Shown here in pieces: positions 1 to 9,767 of a stretch of 64,000 nucleotides of DNA. The stretch covers positions 26,560,866 to 26,624,865 of the forward strand of contig CM044964.1 in assembly GCA_024516035.1 (NCBI GenBank), given 5' to 3'. Made by a program: the position numbers and the translations under genes. Under the pieces are notes generated by a model. It saw nothing but the letters and a program-made list of their open reading frames with translations. It made no database searches and was not told the DNA's origin. Within the stretch, counting starts at the first letter, position 1; each line of letters starts with the position of its first letter. This stretch comes from Bactericera cockerelli. Its lineage: Eukaryota > Arthropoda > Insecta > Hemiptera > Triozidae.

Positions 1-876
1 CTAGCCTACTGAAACAAGATCAAACGTGTCGTAACGCGTCTGCAATACTCTCATCTGCACTTCACGTATCAGCAGGGTAGGATAGGCAGGGAGAGGGGTA
101 GGTACCTACATGTATTGTATTTCTTTCTCTGTTCTCTTTCCTCTCTATTAGTTTTCGGCTGTTTTCTACTTGCAGTGAATTTATTGTGTTTGTAAACGAT
201 TAACTTTTCTACTGATTTTTACTGGAGAAAGGTGTATGCATAACGGATTCTCTAGTTAAAGGAATAGATTATTTTGAGTTTAAAATATAATTTGCATTTT
301 TGACTTAGGTAGATACTAACTTTACAATGCCAGTTGACAAAAGTAAAATTAAGTCCTGGCTGAGTGAGTTTACGGGTAGACATTTTGTTTACATTTTTGC
401 ATATATTGCGCTTTTTGTTTACATTTTTGCATATTATTGGGCATTTTGTTTGCATATGCAATTGCATATTTTAGCCTTTTTTTGCTGCATAAAATCCGGG
501 CTCTAGATGACTTTTAAATATTTTTATATTCATTGAAGTATATAAAAAATTAATCACAAACAATAAACAATATAAGAAACAATATAAAAAATTTGAAAAA
601 AATCTGGTGTAAACATCACACGACTTTCCTTATCATATTAGAAATGGAAACGGGACGAAAAGCCACTGGTGACTCAAAGGTAACAGTTAGCTAAAAATAA
701 ACATCAAATTCGTAATTAGCACCTTAAAATCATTGGATTCGATATGTCACAACCCCCATTTAGGATTAATTATAAAAAAGTTAGTCAGAGGGGTCTCCCC
801 CAAAATACCGGTTAATTGGGGCCGAAGTTCAAAAAGTTCAAGATATCAAAATTCAAAAAAATGATCCTGAAAGATC
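1..876. other. AT-rich intergenic DNA with short tandem repeat
   Basis: No gene is visible. At about 382-460 there are three imperfect copies of a roughly 31 bp unit built on the core TTTGTTTACATTTTTGCAT. The remaining exons of the Osiris gene at 881-1194 (minus strand) would have to lie below this segment; I could not find a convincing DUF1676 exon inside it. Confidence 0.5.
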
Positions 877-880
877 CTAC

Positions 881-1194
881 CTGTTGTCCACCTCACTAGT
901 GGGTTCAGTCTTGACGAAGCTAAAGCTTCCGATGGCCACGGTTTTGTTGGACCTGATCAGTTCGTTCAGATTGACCAACAGCTTGGTTTTCAGACACACG
1001 GAGATGCCCTCTAAGCTGTCGTAGTTGGCGAAACAGTCGTTCTTCAGGATCAGGTCGGCGAGAAAGTGGGCGGACCTCTTGGGCGGAGTCGGGGGCGGAG
1101 CCTCCTGGCTGGAGGCGGGCATGGAGGGGTAGAACGCGCATGCGCAGTGGAACAGTGTCAGGAGGGTGAGGGCGGAGGTGAGTTTGGCGGACAT
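881..1194 (-). CDS. Osiris (DUF1676) family protein, first coding exon only
   Basis: The exon reads from ATG at 1194 to a CAG|GTAGGA donor, with GT at 880-879, leaving phase 2 after 104 codons. The product starts with a hydrophobic signal peptide (residues 1-20), then a proline-rich linker. Next comes the start of a DUF1676 domain with the paired cysteines that mark Osiris proteins (C54, C67, in the pattern DCFANYDSLEGISVCLK). The reading frame stops just after the donor, which is expected for intron sequence. Just upstream of the ATG, TTACAG at about 1218-1223 on the minus strand could be the acceptor of a 5'UTR intron. Osiris proteins are secretory or endosomal membrane proteins of cuticle-making epithelia. 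The middle and transmembrane exons are off the left edge, so which Osiris paralogue this is cannot be told. The family call rests on the cysteine spacing and signal peptide. Confidence 0.75.
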
Positions 1195-1391
1195 GTTGGA
1201 TTGATGGTTGCTTTGGAGATCTGTAAGTGATATGATAAAGAGTTGGATTAGAGACTGTCATTTATTATACTTGCTATAACCCTTATTTATATTTTTATTT
1301 AAAGATATTTATTTATATCCCATTTTTTTAAAAAATAGTAATGTGTTTTATTGTACATTTCGTTTACATTTTTTTTTTTTTTTTTTTTTTT

Positions 1392-1570
1392 TTAAAGGTA
1401 AGTGTGCCCCGGAACCGCTTTCGCATTACTTCAGGGCACTTTACCTTTACATCCATGCCATTCCGGAAACGGAAAATTTCGGTCAGAAATTTCCGCACCG
1501 GCCGGGATTCGATCCCGCGACTTCCGGGTCAGTAACCAATGCTCTTAACCACTGAGCCACGGAGGTCGGC
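1392..1570 (-). repeat. tRNA-derived SINE, family A
   Basis: One of four copies in the window (also 6214, 25678, 55889). Read on the minus strand it has a tRNA-like head: an A-box-like GGCTCAGTGGTTAAGAGC and a B-box-like GGTTCGAA variant. A tail unrelated to tRNA follows, and it ends in poly-A (poly-T at 1370-1393 on the plus strand). Confidence 0.75.
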
Positions 1571-3067
1571 TATTTCGTTTACATTACATAGTTACTTATA
1601 AAATACTTAAGTAAGAGGCCGAGGTCTGCTGAGCAGAAAGACAGGTCAATACCAGACAATACGAAGACATACTAATATAAGTTGGTACATACGATCGCCA
1701 AAAAATAAAAAGTAACAAAGGTAAATTATTAGATTAAAAAAAATGTAAATCAACTCATCTAGAGTAGAGTGCCAATGACATGCTGCATTTGACTTCTGAG
1801 TGGCTATGCTTTTATTCTGTGGTACTGAGTTCAAAATCAAATGTTGGGATTTAAACTCACAGACTCTTCATAATAGAATAGAATAGAATATACCTTGATT
1901 ATACTGCCGAGGTAAGACTGAGAAGTCTCTTTACTACGGCAGTCAAACAGGCTTATATATATCTTACTAGCCGTTTGCCCGTGCTTTGCAACGGGACTAA
2001 ATTTCAAATTTACTAAGGCATGGCCGTACTGCTGGACAGCAATGCCTTTTTGAACTTTTTATAATTTTTCTGGACAAAGCGATAATGGTTTTGGGGGGGT
2101 CAATTCTGAGACATTTTTCGCTATCTCTTACCGTTTCGGCTAAACAACTCCGGACAAACAAACAAACATAGGTAGGTAGGTAGGTAGTCCTTTTTTCTGT
2201 TTTATATATATTTTATAGGATAAACATAACTGTTTGGTAATAATTTAGCTATTACGAATGAGTAGGTTCTGGTCAATCAAGTTATAAATGTGATAAATTA
2301 ATAAATTTGAATAATGATAATAGATAAATCATTTGTTTTATTTTTCATTTCTTTTTTTTTGTATACATAGGACCCATTCTAAGTCATTTTTATTTGGCTT
2401 CTAAGATGTAGTATAGGTTTACTATTTTCTATAATTGAATTTCTCGTTTAAATTTTACCAAAAGCTGGCGGCAGTAAAATTTTGTATGGGTATATTTTTT
2501 TATGTAGGTTTTGCTTGAAATATGCTGGTATCTTTATTTATAATTGTGTATTTTAAGTTATTCACCTCAGTAACTTTTATCGATTAAGTTGTAATCGGAG
2601 ACCGGAGGTTCAAGTCCCAATTAAAGCATTAAAGCATCAGTGTAGATGTATGTATTAAAAAAAAGCAAATATTTTGTATAAAGCGAGTTTGATTAGTTGT
2701 GTTGTCACGATTTTAAGTACACAAATAAGGCTGATACCTTTTTTTATATACAATAAACTAATTTCTTCATTTTCAAAAATCTACATACATACTATTTCTA
2801 CATGTCTAGTAAAGAGTAAGTTATAGTTTACAGAATGATTCAAAAAAAGACTCTTTTATTAGTGCAAACGTCCTACGCTGCGCGCAGGTGGCATGCAGCA
2901 TAAATAAAGTATTTTAAATTATATCACTGTAGTGATATCAATTTGGTTACCTTAAAGTAAATACCTAAACCACACAATTAATTAGAATGTAACCACTAGA
3001 CTAGGCACATGAAAGTATTCCTTACCACCTCATCTTATCATTATGTGGTCATATAAAGCAGTGCATT
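1571..3067. other. Intergenic, dispersed repeat fragments
   Basis: No gene is seen. At 1870-1960 is a piece related to 21310-21400 (core ATAGAATATACCTTG then ACTGCC). At about 1970-2220 is a short element beginning CTAGCCGTTTGCCCGTGC and ending in a TAGG microsatellite and an AT-rich tail, looking like a non-autonomous insertion of unknown class. At 2560-2620 is a tRNA-like B-box sequence (GAGGTTCAAGTCCC), a worn SINE head. The remainder is AT-rich. Confidence 0.45.
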
Positions 3068-3285
3068 CAAGTGCACTGGTAGTCCCAGTAGTCAATCTGG
3101 TAATCCAGGTAGCGGAGGAATCCGTTGGTTCGAATACCACCCAGTGCATGCATTTTTCCTCATTAATTTGAGTTTGTGACCACATAATAATAAGACTCTG
3201 AGGATTAGGTAGTAGAAAATGCTTGAAATATTATCCTCGCCTGGTGCTGGTTACCTTCCACTAACGAGTGTTATTATTATTATAT
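3068..3285 (+). repeat. tRNA-derived SINE, family B
   Basis: The head carries a B-box-like GGTTCGAATACC; the body runs through CACATAATAATAAGACTCTG and ends with CTTCCACTAACGAGTG followed by a TTA/TTAT microsatellite. Other copies lie at 3957-4110, 20476-20688 and 52820-53037, with 3' fragments at 41108 and 52511. Confidence 0.7.
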
Positions 3286-3429
3286 AAAAGGACCTACTTC
3301 TCTCTGGAGGTTAGTTTCCCAATACTGTTGCTAATTATAGGCTCAATTGGAGCACCCATTATAACAGTATGAAGCCCCCATTATAACAGTATTACACCGA
3401 CCTTTATGAGATCCATTTTGTGACCTGCT

Positions 3430-3680
3430 GATTCTATTTGATTTTAACGTCCTGATTTAAACATAGTCAGGACGGGGGTTTTACCCTCCATTCATACCAG
3501 CTACCCACATCAACTTCACCCAGCCTGGGTAGAGGCGGAAATGCCAGCCTCACGTGTTCGGAGGGGACATAATTTTCAGTTCGAAAAGTTTGCCCAACCA
3601 GGAATCGAACCCAGGATCTCTGTAGGTACTACGGGTAGTAGTCACAACCGTTTCACCACGGAGGCTGTCAGTAAAAATAC
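3430..3680 (-). repeat. tRNA-derived SINE, family C
   Basis: On the minus strand it starts with a tRNA-like head (CCTCCGTGGTGAAACGGTTG, then a B box near CCTGGGTTCGATTCC). It continues into the CAGGCTGGGTGAAGTTGATG tail that several different SINE families in this window share. The other clear copy is 14812-15055. Confidence 0.6.
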
Positions 3681-3956
3681 TTGCCTTATTACAGGATAAG
3701 GAAAGTAAAAATCAACGACATGAACTTGTGAGTTGTTGATAGTATAATTATGGAAGAGCAATTAAAAGTTCCCTAAATGTGGTAACCAGTCTTTGGCTTT
3801 CGTCTCAATAAGTTGAACTAAAATAGCTAGTATCATCATGGGTTGTACAGAATAGAAATAGGAAGGTATGACGTATTACAGTTCATAGATATATAGATAA
3901 GTAAGAATCAATTAAGCAAACCTATTCGAAGATCGCTGTCTATAATAGGGAATAAT

Positions 3957-4110
3957 AACAACACTCTTTAGTGGAATTTAACCACCAGGCGAGGTAGTTA
4001 ACTTCCACTAAAGAGTGCTAGCCCTCAGAGTCTTATTATTATGCGGTCACAAACTCAAATTAATGAGGAAAAATTCATGCACTGGGTGGGATTCAAACCA
4101 ACGGATCCAA
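3957..4110 (-). repeat. tRNA-derived SINE, family B, truncated
   Basis: Minus-strand copy. It keeps the CTTCCACTAAAGAGTG end and the GGATCCGTTGGTTTGAAT B-box area, but its head runs out before the A box. The sequence CTCTTTAGTGGAA and its complement-like partner CTTCCACTAAAGAG flank 3964-4020, suggesting a small internal rearrangement. Confidence 0.55.
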
Positions 4111-4127
4111 ACTATACTTGGTTCATC

Positions 4128-4275
4128 ATCATAGGATGACGTCATCGTTCATCGTGAACGATGGTAGCCAGACAGTGGAGGAATGACTCAGCACTTCTAC
4201 CACTGTCTTTACAAGGAGGCTAATAATTGACAAAGGCCCCCAGAACCAAGCCTATGCTGGTCTACTCCCTATTTA
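4128..4275 (-). repeat. Dispersed element carrying 38-bp repeats, short copy
   Basis: The minus strand matches 22055-22395 and 56775-56960. It has one or so 38 bp unit (core AGGGAGTAGACCAGCA), then GGCTTGGTTCTGGGGGCC, an arm pair around CCACTGTCT / AGACAGTGG, and a CACGATG-rich end. It has no coding capacity. Confidence 0.6.
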
Positions 4276-5270
4276 TAGTCCCCCAGATAAAGTATAACAT
4301 TCATAGTGATTTACATTTTTTATTTAGACTGTCAGCGCAAGACAGGTAGGCCTATGTTTTATAAAAAGAGTTCACTGAGCAAAGCTGACATTTGAAGAAG
4401 ATACCACTGTTTCCGAGAAAAAAAAAAAAAAAAAAACTAATAGGTAATTATAATTAATTTATAATCTAACTTTAAACCTAGGTTTTAGACTAGATAGCAA
4501 TTATCCAAGAGAGATATCTAAAAAGGTGATCAGATATGAAAATATTCACTACTCTATTAGTAACTACAAACTAAAATTCTTTTTATCTCAGCATTTTGTT
4601 TAGGTGTCATTCTTAGGAATGGATTTGGTCACCTTTAAATTTGTAGAAGCTATTGGTAAAAATATGCCTAAGAACACAACAAACATATTCAAAATCCCCA
4701 AAAAAAAAAAAAGGTAAAATCTTATGCACTTACAGACAGACAATAAGGGATCCAACTAACGAAGTAACAATAAACTCAAACACTGTTGGAAAACAAAAAA
4801 AAATTCAAGAAAAGAAAACACGTTCAAAATCGTTGATATTGAAACGAAAAAAAACTGGTAAGATCGCGTTAGTGAAAAAATGATAAAACCAAGTCACAGT
4901 AGCACTAAGTAATATTTAAGACACAAAAATGAAGACCGAAGAAAAAACTTTCAGTTCCAAAATATATTTTTTTTTTTCTTAGCTGAAAAGATGTTTGACT
5001 GTTTTCCGTCAAGTTCAGGTGAGGAATAAGCAACAGATTCCGGAACAGGCTAATCCGGGACGCGCTACCAGTCAGACGGAACTCACTCGGGACACTGATG
5101 ACAGACCAGCAGATGGAGACGATAATATACCACACGAGGTACATGAGAATGAAGAAAATGGAAATGGAAGAACAGATATAAGGCAGTGGAAGTATGAACG
5201 GAAAGTATGAAGGATAGACAATTAGATGAGGATTGCAAAGAAAGGAAGAACAACCGAAAAGAATATGTAT
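4276..5270. other. AT-rich intergenic
   Basis: Contains A-runs at about 4420-4436 and 4700-4712. Short open frames here are low-complexity Lys/Asn strings without family resemblance. I see no gene. Confidence 0.5.
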
Positions 5271-5277
5271 TTTATTT

Positions 5278-5715
5278 TCAGATATAGAGGGAGAGAGAGA
5301 CACACAGAAAGAAAGAGACACAAAGAGAGAGAGAGAGAAAGGCACACACAGAGATAGGGAGAGAGAGAGAAAGAATAATATGAAAATTAGATGAGGATCG
5401 TAAAGATAGAAAGAATGAGACAGAGAGAGTGGGAGATGAAGATGATAATGTACACGTCAAAATGGAAATAAGCGAAAAGGAAATGACAAAATTAATAAAC
5501 TGATTGATGGGAAAAGGTAAAGAAAAAGAAACGAAAGGAAAATGACAAATTAATAGACAAAAAAATAGAGGGAGTACAAATTAATATAAAGAAGCAAATA
5601 GATGGGATTACAACAAAAAATATAAGAGAAGGATAGGGAGAGATAGCGAAGGAGGGAGAGAGAGAGAGAGAGAAAGAGAGAGAGATACGAAGAAAGAGAT
5701 AAAAAAACGCATAGG
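5278..5715. repeat. Purine-rich (GA)n low-complexity tract
   Basis: Long runs of GAGAGA and GAAAGA on the plus strand. The Ser/Leu-rich frames on the other strand come only from this composition. Confidence 0.8.
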
Positions 5716-6213
5716 TAAGTTCAGGCAATGGAGATGCCTAATTGGATGGATGTAGGATAAAACTAATGATGAAAATAATAGTCTGTTAGTAGTCAAAGTG
5801 TGGGTCGAGGTACTCATACATGTAAATTGATCTAACTACTGTTGAATACATTAGTAGAATCATAAGTATAAATATAAGGAGAAAAGATAGCATTATGGAA
5901 CTTATTAAAAACAATTTTGGTGAAATTTTGGTTGGACGAATGGAATTTTCAGAAGTAATTACACAGGAACATGGGATACATTTTGACTTTCAATTACTTA
6001 CCTCGATAGGTAAAAAAAGACTTGTGTTTTCTATGTTCTTTGACTCGTTTATTCCTAGTGCCTATTATTTATTGAGATGTGTTAAACAGTTTGAATAATT
6101 GACATATGCAGGCTATGAAAAACGGAAGAAAGATGGTAATAATAGCAACGATTATAAATAGACACTGGTGGATTAACATGGGTGGGTTCTGCCATTTCAT
6201 ATGCATAGGACTA
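5716..6213. other. Intergenic, no feature seen
   Basis: A 67-codon frame starts at 5895 (product rich in Phe/Leu) but lacks any family signature or homologue within the window. It is probably chance. Confidence 0.4.
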
Positions 6214-6388
6214 GCCGACCTCTATGGTTCAGTGGTTAAGAGCATTGGTTACTGACCCGGAGGTTGCGGGCCGGAGCGGAAATTTCTGACCGAAATTTTC
6301 CGTTTCCGGAATGGCATGGATGTAAAGGTAAAGTGCCCTGAAGTAATGCGAAAGCGGTTCTGGGGCACACTTACCTTAAAAAAAAAAA
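6214..6388 (+). repeat. tRNA-derived SINE, family A
   Basis: Plus-strand copy with a head at 6214-6285 and a poly-A tail ending near 6388. Its B box is damaged (GTTGCGGGCC followed directly by GGAGCGG), so part of the tRNA-like region is deleted. Confidence 0.75.
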
Positions 6389-6529
6389 TGTAATCGCCTG
6401 TATGCCTGACTTACAGTTACTGGGTGAATTATTCATTGCACATACATAATTTCAATTTCATTTAATTATGCTAGACAATTTGCAATCAGCACGGAGGTTT
6501 GAATTTGAATCTATACAAGTCACATCATA

Positions 6530-6599
6530 ACCTAGCTGGACGTTGCTTAACTTCAGTAACTGAAAGAGAACTGGTGTGTTCAACGTGCAATCGAAGTCG
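6530..6599 (-). repeat. 5S rRNA-derived SINE head, fragment
   Basis: The minus strand contains AACACACCAGTTCTC and CTGAAGTTAAGC, matching the 5' half of insect 5S rRNA and the SINE head at 6630. It lies inverted to that copy, 30 bp away. Confidence 0.6.
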
Positions 6600-6629
6600 T
6601 ATTTTTCTTTCTAACTAAAAAAAATTCCA

Positions 6630-6893
6630 GCCAGCGTCGATGGCATGTTGAATACACCGGTTCCCTTCAGAACACCGAAGTTAAGCGACATCCAGCGAGG
6701 TTAAGACTTGGATGGGTGACCATTCAAATTCTAATTCTCGTGACGCTGGCTTTTCCCGGCCCCACTCAGGCTGGGTGAGGTCAATATGAGTAGCAGGTTT
6801 GTGAGTTTCCTGCGAATGGAGGGTAAAACCCCCGTCGTGATATGACCATGGCAGTTGAAAGCGACGTTAAAACCCCACTTAAAAAAAAAAAAA
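6630..6893 (+). repeat. 5S rRNA-derived SINE (SINE3-like), long copy
   Basis: Positions about 6645-6755 follow 5S rRNA: GAATACACCGGTTC, ACACCGAAGTTAAGC, then the internal-promoter-like CTTGGATGGGTGACC. The 3' part is the shared tail GGCCCCACTCAGGCTGGG ... GAATGGAGGGTAAAACC ... GCAGTTGAAAGCGACG, ending in poly-A. It is not a working 5S gene because it diverges and is fused to the tail. Pol III transcription from the 5S internal control region is the family's usual mode. Confidence 0.75.
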
Positions 6894-7510
6894 ATTCCTG
6901 GTTAGGTTTTTTCCAAATATTTCCATTTTATTCCAAGGTCATTCGTGAAAGAAAAATGCGTTTGGTTACTTTTAAAGTTGTTAATATTTGTGTATTTTAT
7001 GTAAATCGTAATTATATTTGTAAAGTTAATTTTTTTGCACAAGTGAACGTTTAAATCACTGAAATCCATAAAGTAGAAGTGAAATAAAGTGCAAATATCC
7101 TACCAGTTAGCAAGCAGAAGATAAGTTCCTTTGTCTTGAAGTTACTTTTGTGATTTTTGAGAGTTCGGACACTTCGAAGGGTGCTTTTCTATAAATATTG
7201 AACTGAGCGGTGTTTTTTGGGTGCGAGAGTGCTCCGAAGCCAAAAGTTTTGTCACTGTTTTGACCATTCTAAGGATCATTTAGGATTTTTTTTCAGAACT
7301 TTTAAAAATTCTCAACCGTCGTAAATTTAAAATTTCCGCGGTGGCCTAGTGATAACAGAACAGCTGACGCAACACAGTGTTGTCGTTTGTATCTGTACGG
7401 AATAGTGATATTCGTGATCCGTACGGAAATCGAGTAAGACGGTGGTACACGGTCAGGTTTCTTGAACCCATCAATCAGGAGTCGGTCTGCAGAACGCCAA
7501 GATTAAAAAT

Positions 7511-8365
7511 ATGGGAAGTTCAAATGATATTAGCATGTCAGTGCTGCTGAATGAGATTAAAAATATAAGAAAGGATTTTAAAGAAGAGAACAAGAAGACT
7601 AAGACTTTCATGGAGGAGAAATTCGCCGTACTGATTGATGATTCCAAGGACATAAAGAATAAAGTGGAGCAGCTAGAAGGAAAATCCTACATGATGGAGA
7701 GGGAAATGATAAGAAGAAATCTGATTATCTATGGAATGGAAGAGGGAACTGAGGAGACTCTAGATACCTTGAAAAATAAATTAAATGAAATTTTCAATGA
7801 AAGGATGAAACTCAATATTGCAATGCAGGAAATCGATCAATTCTTCAGGATGGGTAGCAAAGGGGAAAAGAAGAGAAGACCGGTCATGGTGAAGATGGTA
7901 GCGGGATGGAGAAAGTCGGAAATCCTAAGAAACACGGAAAAACTCAAAGGTTCCAAGTTGTTCATTGAAGTAGATCTGACAAAGGAGGAGCAGGTGGAAA
8001 GGAAACGTATGGTGGATATAATGCACGAGTACAGAGGAAGAGGAGATTATGCGGTGGTGAGGGGATGCAAGTTGTTTGTTAACAAAGTACAGGTTACGAA
8101 AGAAGATTTAGCCAAATACAACCTGCAGCCCTCTCATTTCGAGCAGCCTAGAGGAATCTCCGTTGGAACACAAGATAAGCCAGGAGGGGTCAAAAGACAA
8201 CATATGTCTCCAACCAAAGCAGACCAAGAAAGAATAAGTGAAGAACAACCAAGAAAGAAGAAAACAAACAGACTATCTGAAACACATTCGTTCTGGCAGT
8301 TTGATTTTGGAGCAGACCACGATGGAGAAGTACCTCAAAGAGCTGGAACAAAAGAAAGAATCTGA
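7511..8365 (+). CDS. LINE ORF1 protein (coiled coil + RNA-binding-like domain)
   Basis: The 284-codon ORF starts at an ATG preceded by AAAAAT. Residues about 10-70 form a heptad-rich, Glu/Lys-rich coiled coil. Residues 70-200 (RRNLIIYGMEEGTEETLD, then RPVMVKMVAGWRKSEILRN) resemble the RRM/CTD layout of L1-like ORF1 (Transposase_22) proteins. This type of protein binds LINE RNA as a multimer and acts as a chaperone in the ribonucleoprotein. The last 40 residues change character. The overlapping frame 8238-8465 continues with a Lys/Glu-rich C-terminus ending at TAG 8463-8465, so a frameshift at about 8240-8290 probably replaced the original tail. That alternative frame is also the ORF2 frame. 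Confidence 0.75.
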   Translation: MGSSNDISMSVLLNEIKNIRKDFKEENKKTKTFMEEKFAVLIDDSKDIKNKVEQLEGKSYMMEREMIRRNLIIYGMEEGTEETLDTLKNKLNEIFNERMKLNIAMQEIDQFFRMGSKGEKKRRPVMVKMVAGWRKSEILRNTEKLKGSKLFIEVDLTKEEQVERKRMVDIMHEYRGRGDYAVVRGCKLFVNKVQVTKEDLAKYNLQPSHFEQPRGISVGTQDKPGGVKRQHMSPTKADQERISEEQPRKKKTNRLSETHSFWQFDFGADHDGEVPQRAGTKERI

Positions 8366-8465
8366 AAAAAGTGAAGAAGGAGAGAAAGAGAAAGAAGATA
8401 TTGAGATGGTGATTGATGAACAAGAAAATCAGGAGCAAGGAGACAAAACACAAAAAGAAAAATAG

Positions 8466-9767
8466 CAAACAAATGGCAAACATAATACGTTAAGAAAAGA
8501 TGTTTTTGATAGGAATAGTACAAATTTAGGATTTCAAAGCCCAACAAGAATTTTAAATAGTTTTAGGAATAATAGAGAAGTAGAACGAGTAGGTCTGTCT
8601 AATAGTATTAGTCGGGAAAATGTAGTAGACGTAACTCATTATGATTTCATCACATACAACTGTAGATCGTTAAAGCAAGAATGGAGGTTGAGAGAACTAC
8701 AAGAGGAACTAAAGAATGTGTCATGGAGAGTAATAGGTCTGAGTGAAGTGAGAAGGAGAGGAGAAGAATGTGTGATACTAGATAATGGAGATATTTTGTA
8801 TAGCAATGGTGGGGAAGGGGTTGTAGGAGGTACAGGGTTTTTGGTAAATGCGAAATTTATAGATCAAAAAGTTTTAAAATTTGAAAGTTTTTCTAGCAGA
8901 GTATCTTCCCTTTTAATAGAAATAAATAATTATAAATTCCATTTAATACAAGTGTACGCACCAACATCTGCCTCTACTGAGGAAGAACTGGAGATCTTCT
9001 ATACAAATCTACAAGATGCAATAGATAGGAATGATAGTTTAAGTCGTAAGTTTTGTATGGGAGATTTTAACTCTAAAGTGGGAAAAAGGAAGATGGAGCG
9101 GTGCATGGGCACATTTGGGTATGGTGATAGGAACGATAGAGGTGAGCGTTTAATTGAGTTTGCAGAGGGAAATGGTCTGAGAATTATGAATACTTTTTAT
9201 GATAAATACGAAGAGGACAAATGGACGTGGGTATCACCGGATGGGAATGTAAGAAACGAGATAGACTTCATACTGAGCAAAAAATGGGATAAGGTTAAAC
9301 TTGTAGAGGTAGTTAAAAATATTGATACAGGAAGTGACCATAGGCCAGTAGGAACTATTTTGATGGAGGAATTAAGAAGGAAATATATTAAACCGAAGAA
9401 GGAGAAAATTGAGTTGAAATCAAAAGATCTGATAGACAAAGGGTTTGAAAATATATTAAAAGAAAAGTTACATAGTGAAAACAAAGAGAAAAATATCGAA
9501 ATTCTGAATAGAAAACTAAAAGAGACTGCTGAGGAAATAGAAAACCAAACGACAAAAAATAAACATAACTGTAGAAATTTGCCAGCAAATGTAAAAAGAT
9601 TAATGGAGAAAAGAAGGAAGTTGAAAAGATATGGAATAGAAAAAGTAGAATATTCAGAAGTGTCTAAATTATTAAGGAAGGAGTTGAAAGAATGGTTAGA
9701 ACAGAGAAAGATAGAAAGAAAGGTGGATGCGGTGGGAAAATGGAGGAAAACTAAAGGAAATGGATAA
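8466..9767 (+). CDS. LINE ORF2, N-terminal part: APE endonuclease
   Basis: The frame is open directly after TAG at 8463-8465, with no ATG before the endonuclease core. The apurinic-endonuclease (EEP) fold is seen from YDFITYNCRSL (about 8640) onward: catalytic Glu in GLSEVR, GDFNSKVG near 9060, the NEIDFIL segment near 9260, and GSDHRPV near 9340. It nicks target DNA for target-primed reverse transcription. The frame ends at 9767 by a one-base shift; the reverse transcriptase continues in the next frame from about 9727. The missing start codon suggests translation after termination-reinitiation or at a non-AUG codon, or loss of the ATG in this copy. Confidence 0.8.
   Translation, partial: QTNGKHNTLRKDVFDRNSTNLGFQSPTRILNSFRNNREVERVGLSNSISRENVVDVTHYDFITYNCRSLKQEWRLRELQEELKNVSWRVIGLSEVRRRGEECVILDNGDILYSNGGEGVVGGTGFLVNAKFIDQKVLKFESFSSRVSSLLIEINNYKFHLIQVYAPTSASTEEELEIFYTNLQDAIDRNDSLSRKFCMGDFNSKVGKRKMERCMGTFGYGDRNDRGERLIEFAEGNGLRIMNTFYDKYEEDKWTWVSPDGNVRNEIDFILSKKWDKVKLVEVVKNIDTGSDHRPVGTILMEELRRKYIKPKKEKIELKSKDLIDKGFENILKEKLHSENKEKNIEILNRKLKETAEEIENQTTKNKHNCRNLPANVKRLMEKRRKLKRYGIEKVEYSEVSKLLRKELKEWLEQRKIERKVDAVGKWRKTKGNG

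Noticed and set aside
920..1261. 113-codon frame overlapping the first Osiris exon
   Set aside because: Different frame on the same strand with no signal peptide or cysteine pattern; it is a GC-rich shadow.
4905..5817. Several Ser/Leu-rich membrane-like frames on the minus strand
   Set aside because: They come from the (GA)n purine tract, which reads as Leu/Ser/Phe on the other strand.
6645..6755. A 5S rRNA gene
   Set aside because: The sequence follows 5S but is diverged and runs straight into a SINE tail with poly-A; other copies are fragments. It is a 5S-derived retroposon.
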